NCBI GenBank assembly: GCA_018261895.1 | Contig: JAGTRT010000020.1 | Coordinates: 22,791 to 86,790, forward strand | Source of the DNA: Pseudomonadota bacterium | GTDB taxonomy: Bacteria; Pseudomonadota; Gammaproteobacteria; Burkholderiales; Rhodocyclaceae | Length of the DNA stretch: 64,000 bases | Direction of reading: 5' to 3' | Shown: positions 34,840-46,140 of the stretch, piece by piece | Position numbering within the stretch: position 1 is the stretch's first letter | Layout: the number at the start of each line of letters is the position of its first letter | Translations under genes and position numbers: made by a program | The notes under the pieces: model-generated | Told to the model about the DNA's origin: nothing | The model's input: the letters and a program-made list of their open reading frames with translations, nothing else | The model's database searches: none

Positions 34840-35007
34840 CTATGTCGGTGCGGAGGCACCCCCAACCACTCTGCACCGGCTAACTCGATCAAAACATAGG
34901 AAACCCTGCAATTGAAATGCAGGTTTGAAATTCGAGGCTGAGCAATCTGGACTTGGCATTACGAGCCCAATGCCAGTTCGGCACAGCCATTTCTAAAGGA
35001 ATATGAG
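34840..35007. promoter_or_regulatory. Integrase upstream region with inverted repeats
   Basis: It holds CCTGCA/TGCAGG at about 34905-34922 and a perfect TGGCATT/AATGCCA inverted repeat near 34953-34974. These may be regulatory or arm-type sites for the integrase. The ribosome site AAAGGA precedes the integrase ATG. Confidence 0.4.
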
Positions 35008-36174
35008 ATGCCAAAAACCACGCTCGACGCTGCTTTTGTACGTAGCGCGACATGCCCAGAAGGGAAAAACCGAATCGACTTTTTTGACACCAATATTAGG
35101 GGCTTCGTACTTGAGGTCCGCACAACAGGAGGAAGTACTTACTATCTTCGATACCGCGATGATCATGGTCGCCAACGTCAGCACAAGATCGGTGATGCCC
35201 GGTCGATCAGTTTCGATAAAGCCCGTTCGGCTGCGGAACGACTGCGTTCACAAGTCGTCTTAGGAGAGAACCCGGCCGAAGCAAAGAAGATCAAGCGATC
35301 AATTCCAACCATCGCTGAGTTCTACAGTGACACCTACCTGCCATTCCTACAAAGCTATCGCCGCAACATGGGGTCTGACTTCAGTTTCCACCATACGCAT
35401 CTGCTGCCGCGTTTTGGGAAGAAGCACCTTGATCAATTGACCACGCAAGACGTGATTGATGCTCAACAATCTATGACCAAAGCTGGCTATGCACCTGGAA
35501 CAGCCAACAAGTTCATCGTGCAAATTCGCTATATGTACAACGTAGCCAAAAAGCATGGCATTCCGGGGTCTGACTTCAATCCTGCAGCCGGGGTAAAGCA
35601 ATACCTCGTACAAGGTCGTGAGCGCTTTCTGACCCAAGAAGAGATTCAACGCTTACGGACTGCCGTGGAAAAAAGCCAGAACAAGCAACTGAAGTACATT
35701 GTGGCGCTACTTTTGATGCTGGGTTGCCGAAAATCAGAGCTGTTGAACGCGAAATGGGAGCATGTCGACTTGGAGCGACGTACTTGGAAGATCCCTCTCT
35801 CCAAGTCAGGCAAGATGCGTCATGTGCCTCTTTCCAATGCTGCGGTCGAATTACTGAATGGGCTACCACGTTGGAAAGGCTGCCCCTACGTTCTGCCTAA
35901 CCCCAAAACCCGTAAGCCATTCGTGGATTTCCATGAGCCTTGGAGCACGGCATGTCGAAGGGCTGGTTTAAAGGACGTCCGCATTCACGATCTACGCCAT
36001 ACATTTGCCAGCAATCTCGTCAATGCGGGCCACTCGTTATTCGTGGTCAGTCGTGCGCTTGGTCATGCCAACATTGTTCAGACGGCTCGGTACTCACATC
36101 TTGCCGACGACACTTTGCTTAAGGCCGCCGATGCTGCTGCCAGTGCTATGGGCAACACCTGGAGCAGTCTGTAA
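35008..36174 (+). CDS. int: Tyrosine-type site-specific integrase
   Basis: A 388-residue integrase. The N-terminal DUF4102-type arm-binding domain (FVRSATCPEGKNRIDFFDTN) is followed by a SAM-like core-binding domain and the catalytic domain. The catalytic residues are Arg in LGCRKSELLNAKW, H-x-x-R in HDLRHTFASN, His in LGHANIVQT and the Tyr nucleophile in ARYSHL. It lies about 250 bases from the right attachment site and surely catalyses integration at the metF 3' end. The class is the P4-like group, whose members usually use tRNA genes; this one uses a protein gene. Confidence 0.95.
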   Translation: MPKTTLDAAFVRSATCPEGKNRIDFFDTNIRGFVLEVRTTGGSTYYLRYRDDHGRQRQHKIGDARSISFDKARSAAERLRSQVVLGENPAEAKKIKRSIPTIAEFYSDTYLPFLQSYRRNMGSDFSFHHTHLLPRFGKKHLDQLTTQDVIDAQQSMTKAGYAPGTANKFIVQIRYMYNVAKKHGIPGSDFNPAAGVKQYLVQGRERFLTQEEIQRLRTAVEKSQNKQLKYIVALLLMLGCRKSELLNAKWEHVDLERRTWKIPLSKSGKMRHVPLSNAAVELLNGLPRWKGCPYVLPNPKTRKPFVDFHEPWSTACRRAGLKDVRIHDLRHTFASNLVNAGHSLFVVSRALGHANIVQTARYSHLADDTLLKAADAAASAMGNTWSSL

Positions 36175-36219
36175 AAGTCCAGCGCACAACCCTAAAGCTG
36201 GGCAAAATCTAAACCTCTG

Positions 36220-36265
36220 CCACTACCCTAACATCATTTTTTCATGTTGATGGTTGGGTCAGTGG
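36220..36265. repeat. Imperfect inverted repeat between the integrase and attR
   Basis: CCACTACCCTAACATCA pairs with TGATGGTTGGGTCAGTGG around a T-rich loop. It may be the integrase terminator or a recombination-protein site. Confidence 0.55.
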
Positions 36266-36429
36266 TGGGGTGAAAATTCGGCCTATTCCTAACGAAAAAA
36301 ATTTCACTCGTTCGATGCTGGTAAAGCATACGTTGTGTAGATGGGAAGTCCGTGGGTGACCCAATATAAGCAGTTTGAAATCAGCCAAACCTCTTGTAAC
36401 ACAAGAGAAGGCAGCACTTTCAAGAAGAA

Positions 36430-36443
36430 ACGCCATGAACCAG
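36430..36443 (+). repeat. Right attachment-site core (attR)
   Basis: ACGCCATGAACCAG, the same as 26595-26608, immediately followed by the original metF 3' end. Confidence 0.75.
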
Positions 36444-36481
36444 AGCGCCCTGACCACCGAAATCTGCCGCCGCCTCGGCTA
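36434..36481 (+). pseudogene. Displaced original 3' end of metF
   Basis: Encodes MNQSALTTEICRRLG and a stop, matching the current metF end except for the last residues. GC-rich codons and the dispersed repeat plus terminator just after it mark it as host sequence cut off from metF by the integrated element. Confidence 0.88.
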
Positions 36482-36503
36482 GGCAAGCCACCAACGGCAA
36501 TTT

Positions 36504-36537
36504 CACGGTCAACCGGAAAAAACAGCCAAAATCGAAA
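36504..36537 (+). repeat. Dispersed repeat, copy 6
   Basis: CACGGTCAACCGG, an A-run, then CAGCCAAAATCGAAA. It lies between the displaced metF end and its terminator, as part of the host flank. Confidence 0.85.
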
Positions 36538-36564
36538 AGCGCCCGGCCTATCGGGCGCTTTTTT
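36538..36564 (+). terminator. Original metF terminator
   Basis: AGCGCCCG pairs with CGGGCGCT around GCCTAT and is followed by a T-run. It was left behind on the right side of the integrated element. Confidence 0.9.
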
Positions 36565-36676
36565 CATGCTGCCCCCGGGAATCGCCGCCTGCAGGACTTT
36601 CCCGAATTGCCTGGTTGCCCGGTTTTTCGTTGACGCTCCCTGACCACATCTATATAATGCGCGCTCCCGGTAGGTC

Positions 36677-36752
36677 GGGTCGGTAGCTCAGTCGGTAGAG
36701 CAGCGGACTTTTAATCCGTTGGTCCCGAGTTCGAATCTCGGCCGACCCACCA
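36677..36752 (+). tRNA. tRNA-Lys (TTT)
   Basis: 76 bases folding as a full cloverleaf. The anticodon loop is CTTTTAA, the T-arm is GTTCGAATC, the acceptor stem GGGTCGG pairs with CCGACCC, and CCA is encoded. Confidence 0.97.
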
Positions 36753-36768
36753 TTCATATTGGGAACGT

Positions 36769-36844
36769 GGGGCGCTAGCTCAGTTGGTAGAGCAGCGGAC
36801 TCTTAATCCGTAGGTCGACAGTTCGAATCTGTCGCGCCCCACCA
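36769..36844 (+). tRNA. tRNA-Lys (CTT)
   Basis: 76 bases. The acceptor GGGGCGC pairs with GCGCCCC, the anticodon loop is CTCTTAA (CTT), and CCA is encoded. It is closely similar to the neighbouring Lys tRNA, as from duplication. Confidence 0.96.
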
Positions 36845-36936
36845 GAATTCAAAAACACTTAGCTTCGGCCAGGCGTCTAGTTTCAGTAGTTGTTGTCGCT
36901 TTACAGGTAGGTTGGAAAACCAACTATCTGACCGGA

Positions 36937-37012
36937 CGCGGGGTGGAGCAGTTGGCAGCTCGTCGGGCTCATAACCCGAAGGTCGCAGGTTCAAGTCCTG
37001 CCCCCGCAACCA
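36937..37012 (+). tRNA. Initiator tRNA-fMet (CAT)
   Basis: The anticodon is CAT in GGGCTCATAACCC. Three G:C pairs in the anticodon stem and an unpaired C1/A72 at the acceptor end are the hallmarks of the initiator tRNA. CCA is encoded. Confidence 0.93.
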
Positions 37013-37024
37013 AAGGATTCCAGC

Positions 37025-37057
37025 AAAAAGGCCAGTCACTCGACTGGCCTTTTTCTT
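37025..37057. terminator. Bidirectional terminator between the tRNAs and the ProQ gene
   Basis: AAAAAGGCCAGTC pairs with GACTGGCCTTTTT. It has A- and T-runs on both sides, so it can stop transcripts from either strand. Confidence 0.9.
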
Positions 37058-37072
37058 TGTGCGTCCGGCGCC

Positions 37073-37489
37073 TTACTTGCGCCCGAACTTCTCGGCGAGC
37101 TGGTTGAGCTTCTCAACCCGACGCTGCGCTGCCTTGGCTTCCGCCTCGGCGGCCTTGCGCGCCTCGGCCTGCTTCTTGAATCGTTCGCGCAGCAACTCCG
37201 CAGCATGCTGACGATTTTCGTCGGTGACCGGGTCGGCCGGGCTGCCATCCAGATTCAGACGAACCGTGCCTTTTTCCATTTCCTTGAGATAGCGCGTCGA
37301 AATCGTGTGGCTGCGCATGGCCAGCCGCAGCGATTTCTTGCTCAGCTCCGGCAAGACCGCGAACACCTGCTTGTCGATGCCAATCGCCAGCGGACTGAAA
37401 TTGCGGAAGACATCGAATCTGGTCTGCAGGTCCTTGAGCAGGGCGCGCGTGTCGATGGGCTTGTCGGTGCTTACTTCGGTTGTCGTCAT
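37073..37489 (-). CDS. ProQ/FinO-domain RNA chaperone
   Basis: A 138-residue protein. The ProQ/FinO domain spans about residues 10-95 (FDVFRNFSPLAIGIDKQVF; LRLAMRSHTISTRYLKEM; RLNLDGSPADPVTDENRQHA). A Lys/Ala-rich helical tail follows (KKQAEARKAAEAEAKAAQRR). These proteins bind structured sRNAs and mRNA 3' ends in the cytosol. The gene is convergent with the tRNA cluster. It lacks the C-terminal SH3-like domain of enterobacterial ProQ, as usual for minimal family members. Confidence 0.88.
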   Translation of the reverse strand: MTTTEVSTDKPIDTRALLKDLQTRFDVFRNFSPLAIGIDKQVFAVLPELSKKSLRLAMRSHTISTRYLKEMEKGTVRLNLDGSPADPVTDENRQHAAELLRERFKKQAEARKAAEAEAKAAQRRVEKLNQLAEKFGRK

Positions 37490-37559
37490 GATGGAACAGT
37501 ATCTTGTCGAGGCGCGAAGGGTAGCATGAAGACGCCCCGATTTTGTCTCGAATTGGCGT

Positions 37560-38435
37560 TCAGACGCCGTTTTTACGGAACCAGGCCAACATTTTCAGCC
37601 AGCCATCCTCGGCTTCTTCCTTGCGGTAGCTCGGCCGATAATCGGCATGGAAGGCATGCGGCGCATTGTCGTAGATATGAATCTGCGACGCCTTGGCGAT
37701 CGGACCGCCTTGCTGCAAGGCCTTCTCCATTGCTTCGACCGTCTCCAGGGGAATGCCCGTGTCCAGGCCACCATAGAGCCCGAGCACCGGGGCCTTCAGC
37801 TCGCCAACGAGTTCGGTCGGGTGTTTCGGCGTGATCGGGCTGACCATGCCGACGAGACGGCCGTACCAGGCCACCCCGGTCTTGACGGCCGGGTTGTGGG
37901 TGCAATACAGCCAGGTAATGCGCCCGCCCCAGCAGAAACCGGTGATACCCAGGCGGCTCGTGTCGGCCCCCTTGGCCTTCGCCCACGCGACACAGGCATC
38001 GAGGTCGCTCAGCACCTGCGCATCGGGCGTCTTGTAGGTGATCTTCTCAAGAATCTGCGGGATTTCAGTGATCTGTCGCGGATCGCCCTGCCGCGCGAAA
38101 AGCTCCGGCGCGATGGCGCAGTAACCGAGCTTGGCGAGGCGACGGCACACGTCCCGGATGTATTCGTGCACACCGAAAATCTCGGAGACGACGAGGATCA
38201 CCGGCGGCTTTTCCAGACCGCCGGGAACGGCACGGTAGGCGACCATTTCGCCATCCTTGACCGGCACCTTGATTTCGCCGGCGATGAGTCCGGTTTCGTC
38301 GGTCTTGATGGCGGTCTGCGCCATCACGGGTTGTGTCGCCAGAGCGAAGCCGGCGCCAAGGGTGGTCACGATGAAACTCCTGCGATCAAAGGTTTGGGGT
38401 GGAACAAGACTGTCGAAATCCGCTGTTGTTTTCAT
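37560..38435 (-). CDS. Dienelactone hydrolase family protein, probably Tat-exported
   Basis: A 291-residue alpha/beta hydrolase. The N-terminus has a twin-arginine-like signal ([23 protein letters not shown]), suggesting export. The catalytic Cys sits in GFCWGG, Asp in GGLDTG and His in APHAFH, the Cys-Asp-His triad of dienelactone hydrolases. The substrate may be carboxymethylene-butenolide or another ester. The upstream in-frame extension is unlikely; ATG 38435 has GAGGAGA before it. Confidence 0.85.
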   Translation of the reverse strand: MKTTADFDSLVPPQTFDRRSFIVTTLGAGFALATQPVMAQTAIKTDETGLIAGEIKVPVKDGEMVAYRAVPGGLEKPPVILVVSEIFGVHEYIRDVCRRLAKLGYCAIAPELFARQGDPRQITEIPQILEKITYKTPDAQVLSDLDACVAWAKAKGADTSRLGITGFCWGGRITWLYCTHNPAVKTGVAWYGRLVGMVSPITPKHPTELVGELKAPVLGLYGGLDTGIPLETVEAMEKALQQGGPIAKASQIHIYDNAPHAFHADYRPSYRKEEAEDGWLKMLAWFRKNGV

Positions 38436-38458
38436 GCTTTGTCTCCTCGTTGGGATTG

Positions 38459-39922
38459 CTACATCAAAACGATATCGTACTGCTCGGGCGAGTAGCTGGG
38501 TTCGGATTGCAGGGAAACGGATTTGCCGATGAAGTCGGAGAGCATGGCGAGCGCCTGCGACTCTTCGTCGAGGAACAGGTTGACCACGGCCGGGCCGGCC
38601 AGGATGCGGTATTCGCGGGCATTGAACTGGCGGGCTTCGCGCAGCAGTTCGCGCAGGATTTCGTAGGCGACGGTGCGCGCCGTCTTGACCTCGCCGCGTC
38701 CGCCGCAGGTCGGGCACGGCTGGCACAGGACGTGGGCGAGCGACTCGCGCGTCCGCTTGCGGGTCATCTCGACGAGGCCGAGCTGGGTGAAGCCGTTGAC
38801 CGTCAGCCGCGTATGGTCGCGGGCCAGCGCCTTGTTGAATTCGTCGAGCACGGCCTTCTTGTGCTCTTCGTTTTCCATGTCGATGAAGTCGACGATGATG
38901 ATGCCGCCGAGGTTGCGCAGGCGCAGCTGGCGGGCGATGGTGACGGCCGCCTCGAGGTTGGTCTTGAAAATGGTGTCGTCGAAATTGCGCACACCGACGA
39001 AGCCGCCGGTATTGACGTCGATGGTCGTCATCGCCTCGGTCTGATCCATGATCAGGTAGCCGCCGGATTTCAGGTCGACGCGGCGGGCCAGGGCTTTCTG
39101 GATTTCATCCTCGACGCCATGCAGGTCGAAGAGCGGGCGCTGGCCGGTGTAGTGTTCGAGCAGCGGGATCACCGCCGGCGTGTATTCCTGGGCAAAGGCC
39201 GTCAGCTTCTGGAAGTTCTCCCGCGAGTCGATGAAGATGCGCGTCGTTTCCGGATTGACGAAGTCGCGCAGGACGCGCTGACCGAGCGAGAGTTCCTGAT
39301 AGAGCAGGGTTGGCGGTGCGGAAATGCGCGACTTCTCGCGAATGTCGGCCCAGGTCTTGCGCAGGTAGGCGATGTCGGTGGCGAACTCTTCGTCGCTGGC
39401 ATTCTCGGCCATGGTCCGGACGATGAAGCCGCCCGGCTCGTCGTCCGGCACCAGGCGGTTGATCTTCTCGCGCAGCGATTCGCGGTCGACTTCGGACTCG
39501 ATGCGCTGCGAAATCCCGATGTGCTTTTCCTGCGGCAGATAGACCAGCATGCGGCCGGCGATGGAAACCTGCGTCGACAGGCGGGCGCCCTTGGTGCCGA
39601 TGGGGTCCTTGACGACCTGGACGAGGATGCTCTGCCCTTCGTGAAGAATCTTCTCGATCGGCCGCTCGGCGGCCCGATCCTGCGTCGCTTCGCGCGGTTG
39701 CCAGATGTCCGCGACGTGCAGGAAGGCCGTCCGCTCCAGCCCGACATCGACAAACGCCGACTGCATGCCGGGCAGGATGCGGCAGATGCGGCCGAGATAG
39801 ACGTTGCCGACCAGCCCGCGGCTCGCCGTGCGCTCGATATGCAGTTCCTGGACGACGCCCTGTTGCATGACGGCAACGCGGGTTTCCTGCGGTGTGAAAT
39901 TGATCAGGATTTCTTCAGACAT
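38459..39922 (-). CDS. rng: Ribonuclease G
   Basis: A 487-residue endoribonuclease of the RNase E/G family. It matures the 5' end of 16S rRNA and degrades mRNA. The N-terminal S1 domain ([33 protein letters not shown]) is followed by the DNase I-like catalytic domain with DVNTGGFVG, which carries the catalytic Asp, and FIDMENEEH. The zinc-link cysteines are in [11 protein letters not shown]. Length matches RNase G; the long C-terminal scaffold of RNase E is absent. It is divergent from trhP with 35 bases between the starts. Confidence 0.95.
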   Translation of the reverse strand: MSEEILINFTPQETRVAVMQQGVVQELHIERTASRGLVGNVYLGRICRILPGMQSAFVDVGLERTAFLHVADIWQPREATQDRAAERPIEKILHEGQSILVQVVKDPIGTKGARLSTQVSIAGRMLVYLPQEKHIGISQRIESEVDRESLREKINRLVPDDEPGGFIVRTMAENASDEEFATDIAYLRKTWADIREKSRISAPPTLLYQELSLGQRVLRDFVNPETTRIFIDSRENFQKLTAFAQEYTPAVIPLLEHYTGQRPLFDLHGVEDEIQKALARRVDLKSGGYLIMDQTEAMTTIDVNTGGFVGVRNFDDTIFKTNLEAAVTIARQLRLRNLGGIIIVDFIDMENEEHKKAVLDEFNKALARDHTRLTVNGFTQLGLVEMTRKRTRESLAHVLCQPCPTCGGRGEVKTARTVAYEILRELLREARQFNAREYRILAGPAVVNLFLDEESQALAMLSDFIGKSVSLQSEPSYSPEQYDIVLM

Positions 39923-39957
39923 AGTCTCTACAATGCGCGGTTTCGCTGCATTCTACT

Positions 39958-41241
39958 ATGCCCAAAGCTCCTGAACTCCTCGCTCCCGCCGGCTCGCTCG
40001 AGATGATGCGCACCGCCTTCGATTTCGGCGCCGACGCCATCTACGCCGGCCAGCCGCGCTACAGCCTGCGCGTGCGCAACAATGAGTTCGGCAGCCTCGA
40101 AAAACTGGGTGAAGGCATCAACGAGGCGCACGCCCGCGGCAAGGCTTTTTTCGTCGTCAGCAACATCATCCCGCACAACGCCAAGCTGCCGACCTACCTC
40201 GACGACATGGCGCCGGTCATCGCCCTCAAGCCGGACGCGCTGATCATGTCCGACCCCGGCCTCATCGACATGGTGCGCGAAACCTGGCCGGAGCAGGTCA
40301 TCCACCTGTCGGTCCAGGCCAACACGGTCAATTGGGCCTCCGTTCGCTTCTGGCAGAAGATGGGCATCGACCGCATCATCCTGTCGCGCGAACTGTCGCT
40401 CGACGAGATCGCGGAAATTCGCCAGCAATGCCCGGACATCGAGCTCGAAGTCTTCGTGCACGGCGCGCTGTGCATCGCCTACTCCGGCCGCTGCCTGCTT
40501 TCCGGCTACTTCAACCACCGCGATCCGAACCAGGGCACCTGCACCAATTCCTGTCGCTGGGACTACAAGTTGAGCACCGCCGACGGGGAATCTCACGGTC
40601 AACCGGAAAAAACGGCCAAAAATAAAATCGAGTACCTGATCGAGGAAAAGCAGCGCCCGGGCGAGCTCATGCCCATCGAGGAAGACGAGCACGGCACCTA
40701 CATCCTGAACTCCAAGGACCTACGCGCCATCGAGCACGTCCAGCGCCTCGTCGAGATCGGCGTCGATTCGCTCAAGATCGAAGGCCGCACCAAGAGCCCG
40801 TACTACGTCGCGCGCACCTCACAGGCCTACCGCCAGGCCATCGACGACGCCGTCGCCGGCAAGCCGCTCGACCCGGCCCTGCTGCGCGAACTCGAAGGCC
40901 TGGCCAATCGCGGCTACACCGACGGATTCCTGCAGCGCCACCACGATGCCGATTACCAGAACTACCTGCGCGGCAGTTCCGAGTCGGACCGCAGCCTTTA
41001 CGTCGGCGATGCCGTGGCTTTCGATGCGGCGCGCGGCCTCATGGAAATCGAGGTCAAGAACCGCTTTTCCGTCGGCGACAAGCTCGAATGCGTGCATCCG
41101 TCAGGCAATTACGTGCACACCCTGACCCGGATGGAGAACAAAAAGGGTGAAGCGATCACCGTCGCACCGGGCAGCGGCCATCGCGTGTGGATTAATTTGC
41201 CCGTCATGTACACCAATTCCTTCGTCGCGCGTTTTATTTGA
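39958..41241 (+). CDS. trhP: tRNA hydroxylation protein TrhP (peptidase U32 family, YegQ)
   Basis: A 427-residue U32-family protein that closely follows E. coli YegQ/TrhP: PELLAPAGSLEMMRTAFDFG, YAGQPRYSLRVRNNEF, FVHGALCIAYSGRCLLSGY and DEHGTYILNSKDLRAIEH. TrhP acts in prephenate-dependent formation of 5-hydroxyuridine at the tRNA wobble position. Conserved cysteines in CTNSCRW are present. Residues 212-223 (SHGQPEKTAKNK), in the variable linker before the EEKQRPGE box, are encoded by a dispersed-repeat copy in frame. Confidence 0.93.
   Translation: MPKAPELLAPAGSLEMMRTAFDFGADAIYAGQPRYSLRVRNNEFGSLEKLGEGINEAHARGKAFFVVSNIIPHNAKLPTYLDDMAPVIALKPDALIMSDPGLIDMVRETWPEQVIHLSVQANTVNWASVRFWQKMGIDRIILSRELSLDEIAEIRQQCPDIELEVFVHGALCIAYSGRCLLSGYFNHRDPNQGTCTNSCRWDYKLSTADGESHGQPEKTAKNKIEYLIEEKQRPGELMPIEEDEHGTYILNSKDLRAIEHVQRLVEIGVDSLKIEGRTKSPYYVARTSQAYRQAIDDAVAGKPLDPALLRELEGLANRGYTDGFLQRHHDADYQNYLRGSSESDRSLYVGDAVAFDAARGLMEIEVKNRFSVGDKLECVHPSGNYVHTLTRMENKKGEAITVAPGSGHRVWINLPVMYTNSFVARFI
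40593..40628 (+). repeat. Dispersed repeat, copy 7 (inside trhP)
   Basis: CACGGTCAACCGG, an A-run, then CGGCCAAAAATAAAAT. It is read in frame as HGQPEKTAKNK. Confidence 0.88.
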
Positions 41242-41271
41242 TTGAACGTGAAAAATTAACGCCATTTACAT

Positions 41272-41300
41272 TTGGTGCACTGCATCAAATCACGTAAAAT
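41272..41300 (+). promoter_or_regulatory. Promoter of the acyltransferase gene
   Basis: TTGGTG, 17 bases, TAAAAT. The predicted transcription start falls at or just before ATG 41308, so the message may be leaderless. Confidence 0.55.
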
Positions 41301-41307
41301 CATAAAC

Positions 41308-42432
41308 ATGAGCAAGATTTCGAATCGCATGCCGCTGATCGACGCCCTCAAGGCCGTCGCCGCCCTGCTCGTCCTGCTCAATCACTACTCGTCCTATGGC
41401 CCGCTCGCTCAGGCCGCCCGGGAGGCTTTTCCGGCCACCTTCGGCTGGTTCTTCGAGTATGGCCGCATGGCCGTCCAGGTTTTCCTCGTCATCGCCGGCT
41501 TCCTCGCTGCCCGCGGACTGTCGGCGGAAGGTCAGGCGCTGGGCGCTTCGCCGCTGCCCCTGATCTGGAAACGCTACCTCCGCCTCGCCATTCCCTACCT
41601 CGCCGCCATCGGGCTGGCCATCATGGCCGCCGCCATTGCCGACCAGTGGCTCGACGACGAGGCCATTCCGGCCCGCGCTACCCTGAGCCAATGGCTGGCC
41701 CATGCCTTCCTGCTGCACAACGTCCTCGGTTTCGATGCGCTTTCTGCCGGCGTCTGGTACATCGCCATCGATTTCCAGCTCTTCGCGCTGATGGCCATCC
41801 TGCTGTGGTCCGGTCGTCGCCGCCTCGTCGCGCCGGCATTCGTGCTCGGCATGGCGCTCGCCTCGCTCTTCTGGTTCAACCGCGATGCGAGCTGGGACAA
41901 CTGGGCGATCTACTTCTTCGGCTCCTACGGCCTCGGTGCTGCCGCCTGGTGGGCGTCGGACCGCCGGCAGATGTCATCCTGGCTGGGCGTCATCGCTACG
42001 GTCGCCATCGCCGCCCTGATCGTCGATTTCCGCCTGCGCATCCTGCTCGCGCTGATGGTTGCCCTGCTCCTCGGTTTCGGGCGCCGTACCGGCCTCCTCG
42101 AACAATGGCCTAACGCCCGGCCGCTGGCTTTCCTCGGGCAGATTTCGTATTCCATCTTCCTCGTCCATTTCCCGGTCCTGCTCGTCGCCAACGGGCTGTA
42201 TGCCAAGTTTGAATTCGAATCGACCTTGTCGGCCATGATCGGCCTGGTGCTCGCCTGGGCGGCCAGCATTGGCGCCGCGACGCTGTTCTACCGCTGGATC
42301 GAAAGCCCGGCCGCCAGCCAGCGCATCACGAGCGGGCTGAGCAGCCTGTCCGCTGCCCTCTGGATGCAATCGCGGCGGGTACTGCGCCGCACCCGCCGAC
42401 TCGCCCGCCGCGCCGTTCTCGGCCGCGCCTGA
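41308..42432 (+). CDS. Acyltransferase 3 family membrane protein
   Basis: A 374-residue integral membrane protein with about ten hydrophobic segments. The N-terminal RMPLIDALKAVAALLVLLNHY carries the family histidine. FLVIAGFLAARGL and FSIFLVHFPVLL-like segments match acyltransferase 3 (PF01757). These enzymes O-acetylate polysaccharides, lipopolysaccharide or other surface molecules. The substrate is unknown. Start options are ATG 41308 and ATG 41329. The stop lies three bases from the convergent acetoacetyl-CoA synthetase gene. Confidence 0.85.
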   Translation: MSKISNRMPLIDALKAVAALLVLLNHYSSYGPLAQAAREAFPATFGWFFEYGRMAVQVFLVIAGFLAARGLSAEGQALGASPLPLIWKRYLRLAIPYLAAIGLAIMAAAIADQWLDDEAIPARATLSQWLAHAFLLHNVLGFDALSAGVWYIAIDFQLFALMAILLWSGRRRLVAPAFVLGMALASLFWFNRDASWDNWAIYFFGSYGLGAAAWWASDRRQMSSWLGVIATVAIAALIVDFRLRILLALMVALLLGFGRRTGLLEQWPNARPLAFLGQISYSIFLVHFPVLLVANGLYAKFEFESTLSAMIGLVLAWAASIGAATLFYRWIESPAASQRITSGLSSLSAALWMQSRRVLRRTRRLARRAVLGRA

Positions 42433-42435
42433 GCC

Positions 42436-44394
<1,959 letters not shown>

Positions 44395-44548
44395 CTCGTC
44401 TCCTGAGTCTTGTTCTGTATTGACCGGCAAAGATAGCAGGATTTGGCGGCGGGCGACTGTCATCGACCGGACACTTTGCATGCCCGGATTGACGCCGGCG
44501 CATGACACGGACAAACTCGACGCCCTGACCGACCGAGCCCTTTCCCGC

Positions 44549-45310
44549 ATGTCCTTCGCCTGGACCCTGAAACTCATCGTGAGCAGCCTCCTCCTGCCGC
44601 CCGGCAACGGCCTGGCGATGCTGCTGGTCGCCGCGATTTTCCGGCGGCGGCGCTGGGCTTTCGGGCTGGCCGCGGCAGCGCTGGCGCTGAGCATCGCCCA
44701 AACGCTGCCGGCGGTTTCCGGGCTGCTCATCAGCTCGCTGGAAAGCCGGTCGGCCGCCATCGCCCCCGACGCCCCGAAGCCGGAGGCCGGCGCCATCGTC
44801 ATCCTGGGCAGCGGCCTGGCCAACGAGGCGCGCGAATACGGCGGCGACACCGCGAACGACCGCACGCTGCTCCGCGTTCGTTACGGCGCGACGCTGGCCA
44901 GGCGCTACGACCTGCCGGTGCTGGTCACGGGCGGCAAGGCACCGAACCTCGACGCGTCGGAAGCGACGGTGATGGCCGGCATCCTGCACGACGAATTCGG
45001 CGTCGCGGTGCGCTGGCAGGAAGATGCCTCGCTCGACACAGCCGGCAATGCCGCGCTGTCCGCCCCCTTGCTCAAGGCGGCCGGCGTCGAAAAGATCGTC
45101 CTCGTCACGCACGCCTTCCACATGCCGCGCGCCAAACTGCTTTTCGAGCAGGCCGGGCTGGAAGTCATCCCCGCCCCGACGGCTTTTCTGAGCCACGCCC
45201 ATTTTGACTGGCTGCCCTCCGACTTCCTGCCCAACGCCAAGGCCCTGCACACCTCGTATTACGCGCTGCACGAGTGGCTGGGCATGGCCTGGATTTCCCT
45301 GACCCACTAA
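44549..45310 (+). CDS. YdcF/DUF218 family envelope protein
   Basis: A 253-residue protein with two N-terminal membrane segments ([38 protein letters not shown]). A DUF218 domain follows ([50 protein letters not shown] segment). Related proteins (SanA, ElyC) act in cell-envelope metabolism. The open frame begins at 44420; ATG 44549 gives the membrane-anchor start. It is divergent from the acetoacetyl-CoA synthetase and followed 17 bases later by the enoyl-CoA hydratase gene. Confidence 0.82.
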   Translation: MSFAWTLKLIVSSLLLPPGNGLAMLLVAAIFRRRRWAFGLAAAALALSIAQTLPAVSGLLISSLESRSAAIAPDAPKPEAGAIVILGSGLANEAREYGGDTANDRTLLRVRYGATLARRYDLPVLVTGGKAPNLDASEATVMAGILHDEFGVAVRWQEDASLDTAGNAALSAPLLKAAGVEKIVLVTHAFHMPRAKLLFEQAGLEVIPAPTAFLSHAHFDWLPSDFLPNAKALHTSYYALHEWLGMAWISLTH

Positions 45311-45327
45311 AAACCCTGGAGAACCGC

Positions 45328-46101
45328 ATGACCCAAGTCGTCCTCACCGAAACCCACGGCAAGGTGGGCCTGATCCGCATCAACCGGCCGGAAGCGATGA
45401 ACGCGCTGAACAACGACGTCGTGGACGGCATCGGCGCCGCCATCGATGCCTACGAGGCCGACGAGAACATCGGCTGCATCGTCATCACCGGCAATGAGAA
45501 AGCCTTCGCCGCCGGAGCCGATATCGGCGTCATGAAGGATTTCGATTACATGCACGCCTACAAGACGGATTTCATCACCCGCAACTGGGAGCGCATCAAG
45601 ACGACGCGCAAGCCGGTCATCGCGGCGGTCGCCGGCTTCGCGCTGGGCGGTGGCTGCGAGATGGCAATGATGTGCGACATGATCTTCGCCGCCGATACGG
45701 CCAAGTTCGGCCAGCCGGAAATCAAGCTCGGCACCCTGCCCGGGGCCGGCGGCACGCAACGCCTGCCGCGCGCCGTCGGCAAGGCCAAGGCCATGGACAT
45801 GTGCCTGACCGGCCGCATGATGGACGCCGCCGAAGCGGAAAAGAGCGGTCTGGTCGCCCGCGTCATTCCGGCCGATCAGTTGCTCGAAGAAACGCTCAAG
45901 GCGGCGACGACGATTGCCGGCTACTCGCTGCCCGTCATCATGATGATCAAGGAATCGGTCAATCGCGCCTTCGAATCGTCGCTCAACGAAGGCCTGCTCT
46001 TCGAGCGCCGCGTCTTCCATTCGTCCTTCGCGCTCGAAGACCAGAAGGAAGGCATGGCCGCCTTCGCCGAGAAGCGCAAGCCGACGTTCAAGAACCGCTG
46101 A
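45328..46101 (+). CDS. Enoyl-CoA hydratase
   Basis: A 257-residue crotonase-fold enzyme. The oxyanion-hole motifs are [13 protein letters not shown] and [15 protein letters not shown]. The catalytic glutamates are in [22 protein letters not shown]. It hydrates 2-enoyl-CoA in fatty acid or short-chain acyl-CoA beta-oxidation. The start ATG 45328 has GGAG nearby. With the acetoacetyl-CoA synthetase close by, it may serve short-chain acid or PHB metabolism. Confidence 0.92.
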   Translation: MTQVVLTETHGKVGLIRINRPEAMNALNNDVVDGIGAAIDAYEADENIGCIVITGNEKAFAAGADIGVMKDFDYMHAYKTDFITRNWERIKTTRKPVIAAVAGFALGGGCEMAMMCDMIFAADTAKFGQPEIKLGTLPGAGGTQRLPRAVGKAKAMDMCLTGRMMDAAEAEKSGLVARVIPADQLLEETLKAATTIAGYSLPVIMMIKESVNRAFESSLNEGLLFERRVFHSSFALEDQKEGMAAFAEKRKPTFKNR

Positions 46102-46108
46102 GCCCAGC

Positions 46109-46133
46109 GCCGGGGGTTGCAAAAGCCCCCGGC
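46109..46133 (+). terminator. Hairpin after the enoyl-CoA hydratase gene
   Basis: GCCGGGGG pairs with CCCCCGGC around a 9-base loop. Only a short T-run follows, and a dispersed-repeat copy lies directly behind. Confidence 0.5.
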
Positions 46134-46140
46134 AACATTT

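Larger units (their letters stand above)
26595..36443 (+). mobile_element. Integrated element in the 3' end of metF
   Basis: A segment of about 9.85 kb with visibly lower GC and different codon use from both flanks. It is bounded by a 14-bp direct repeat and has a tyrosine integrase near the right end. It carries a Dam-type methylase, a membrane protein, a DGQHR-domain protein, an XRE regulator, a lipoprotein, small unknown proteins and a DUF3631-like ATPase. No relaxase, type IV secretion or phage structural genes are seen, so it is more like a genomic island or satellite than a full ICE or prophage. I found none of the host's dispersed repeats in it. Confidence 0.88.

Noticed and set aside
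36677..37012. tRNA cluster as the island's attachment site
   Set aside because: No direct repeat of a tRNA end was found, all three tRNAs are complete, and the metF 3'-end duplication explains both island ends.
45376..45395. TCAACCGGCCGGAA in the enoyl-CoA hydratase gene as a repeat copy
   Set aside because: Encodes the conserved INRPEA motif and has no A-run.
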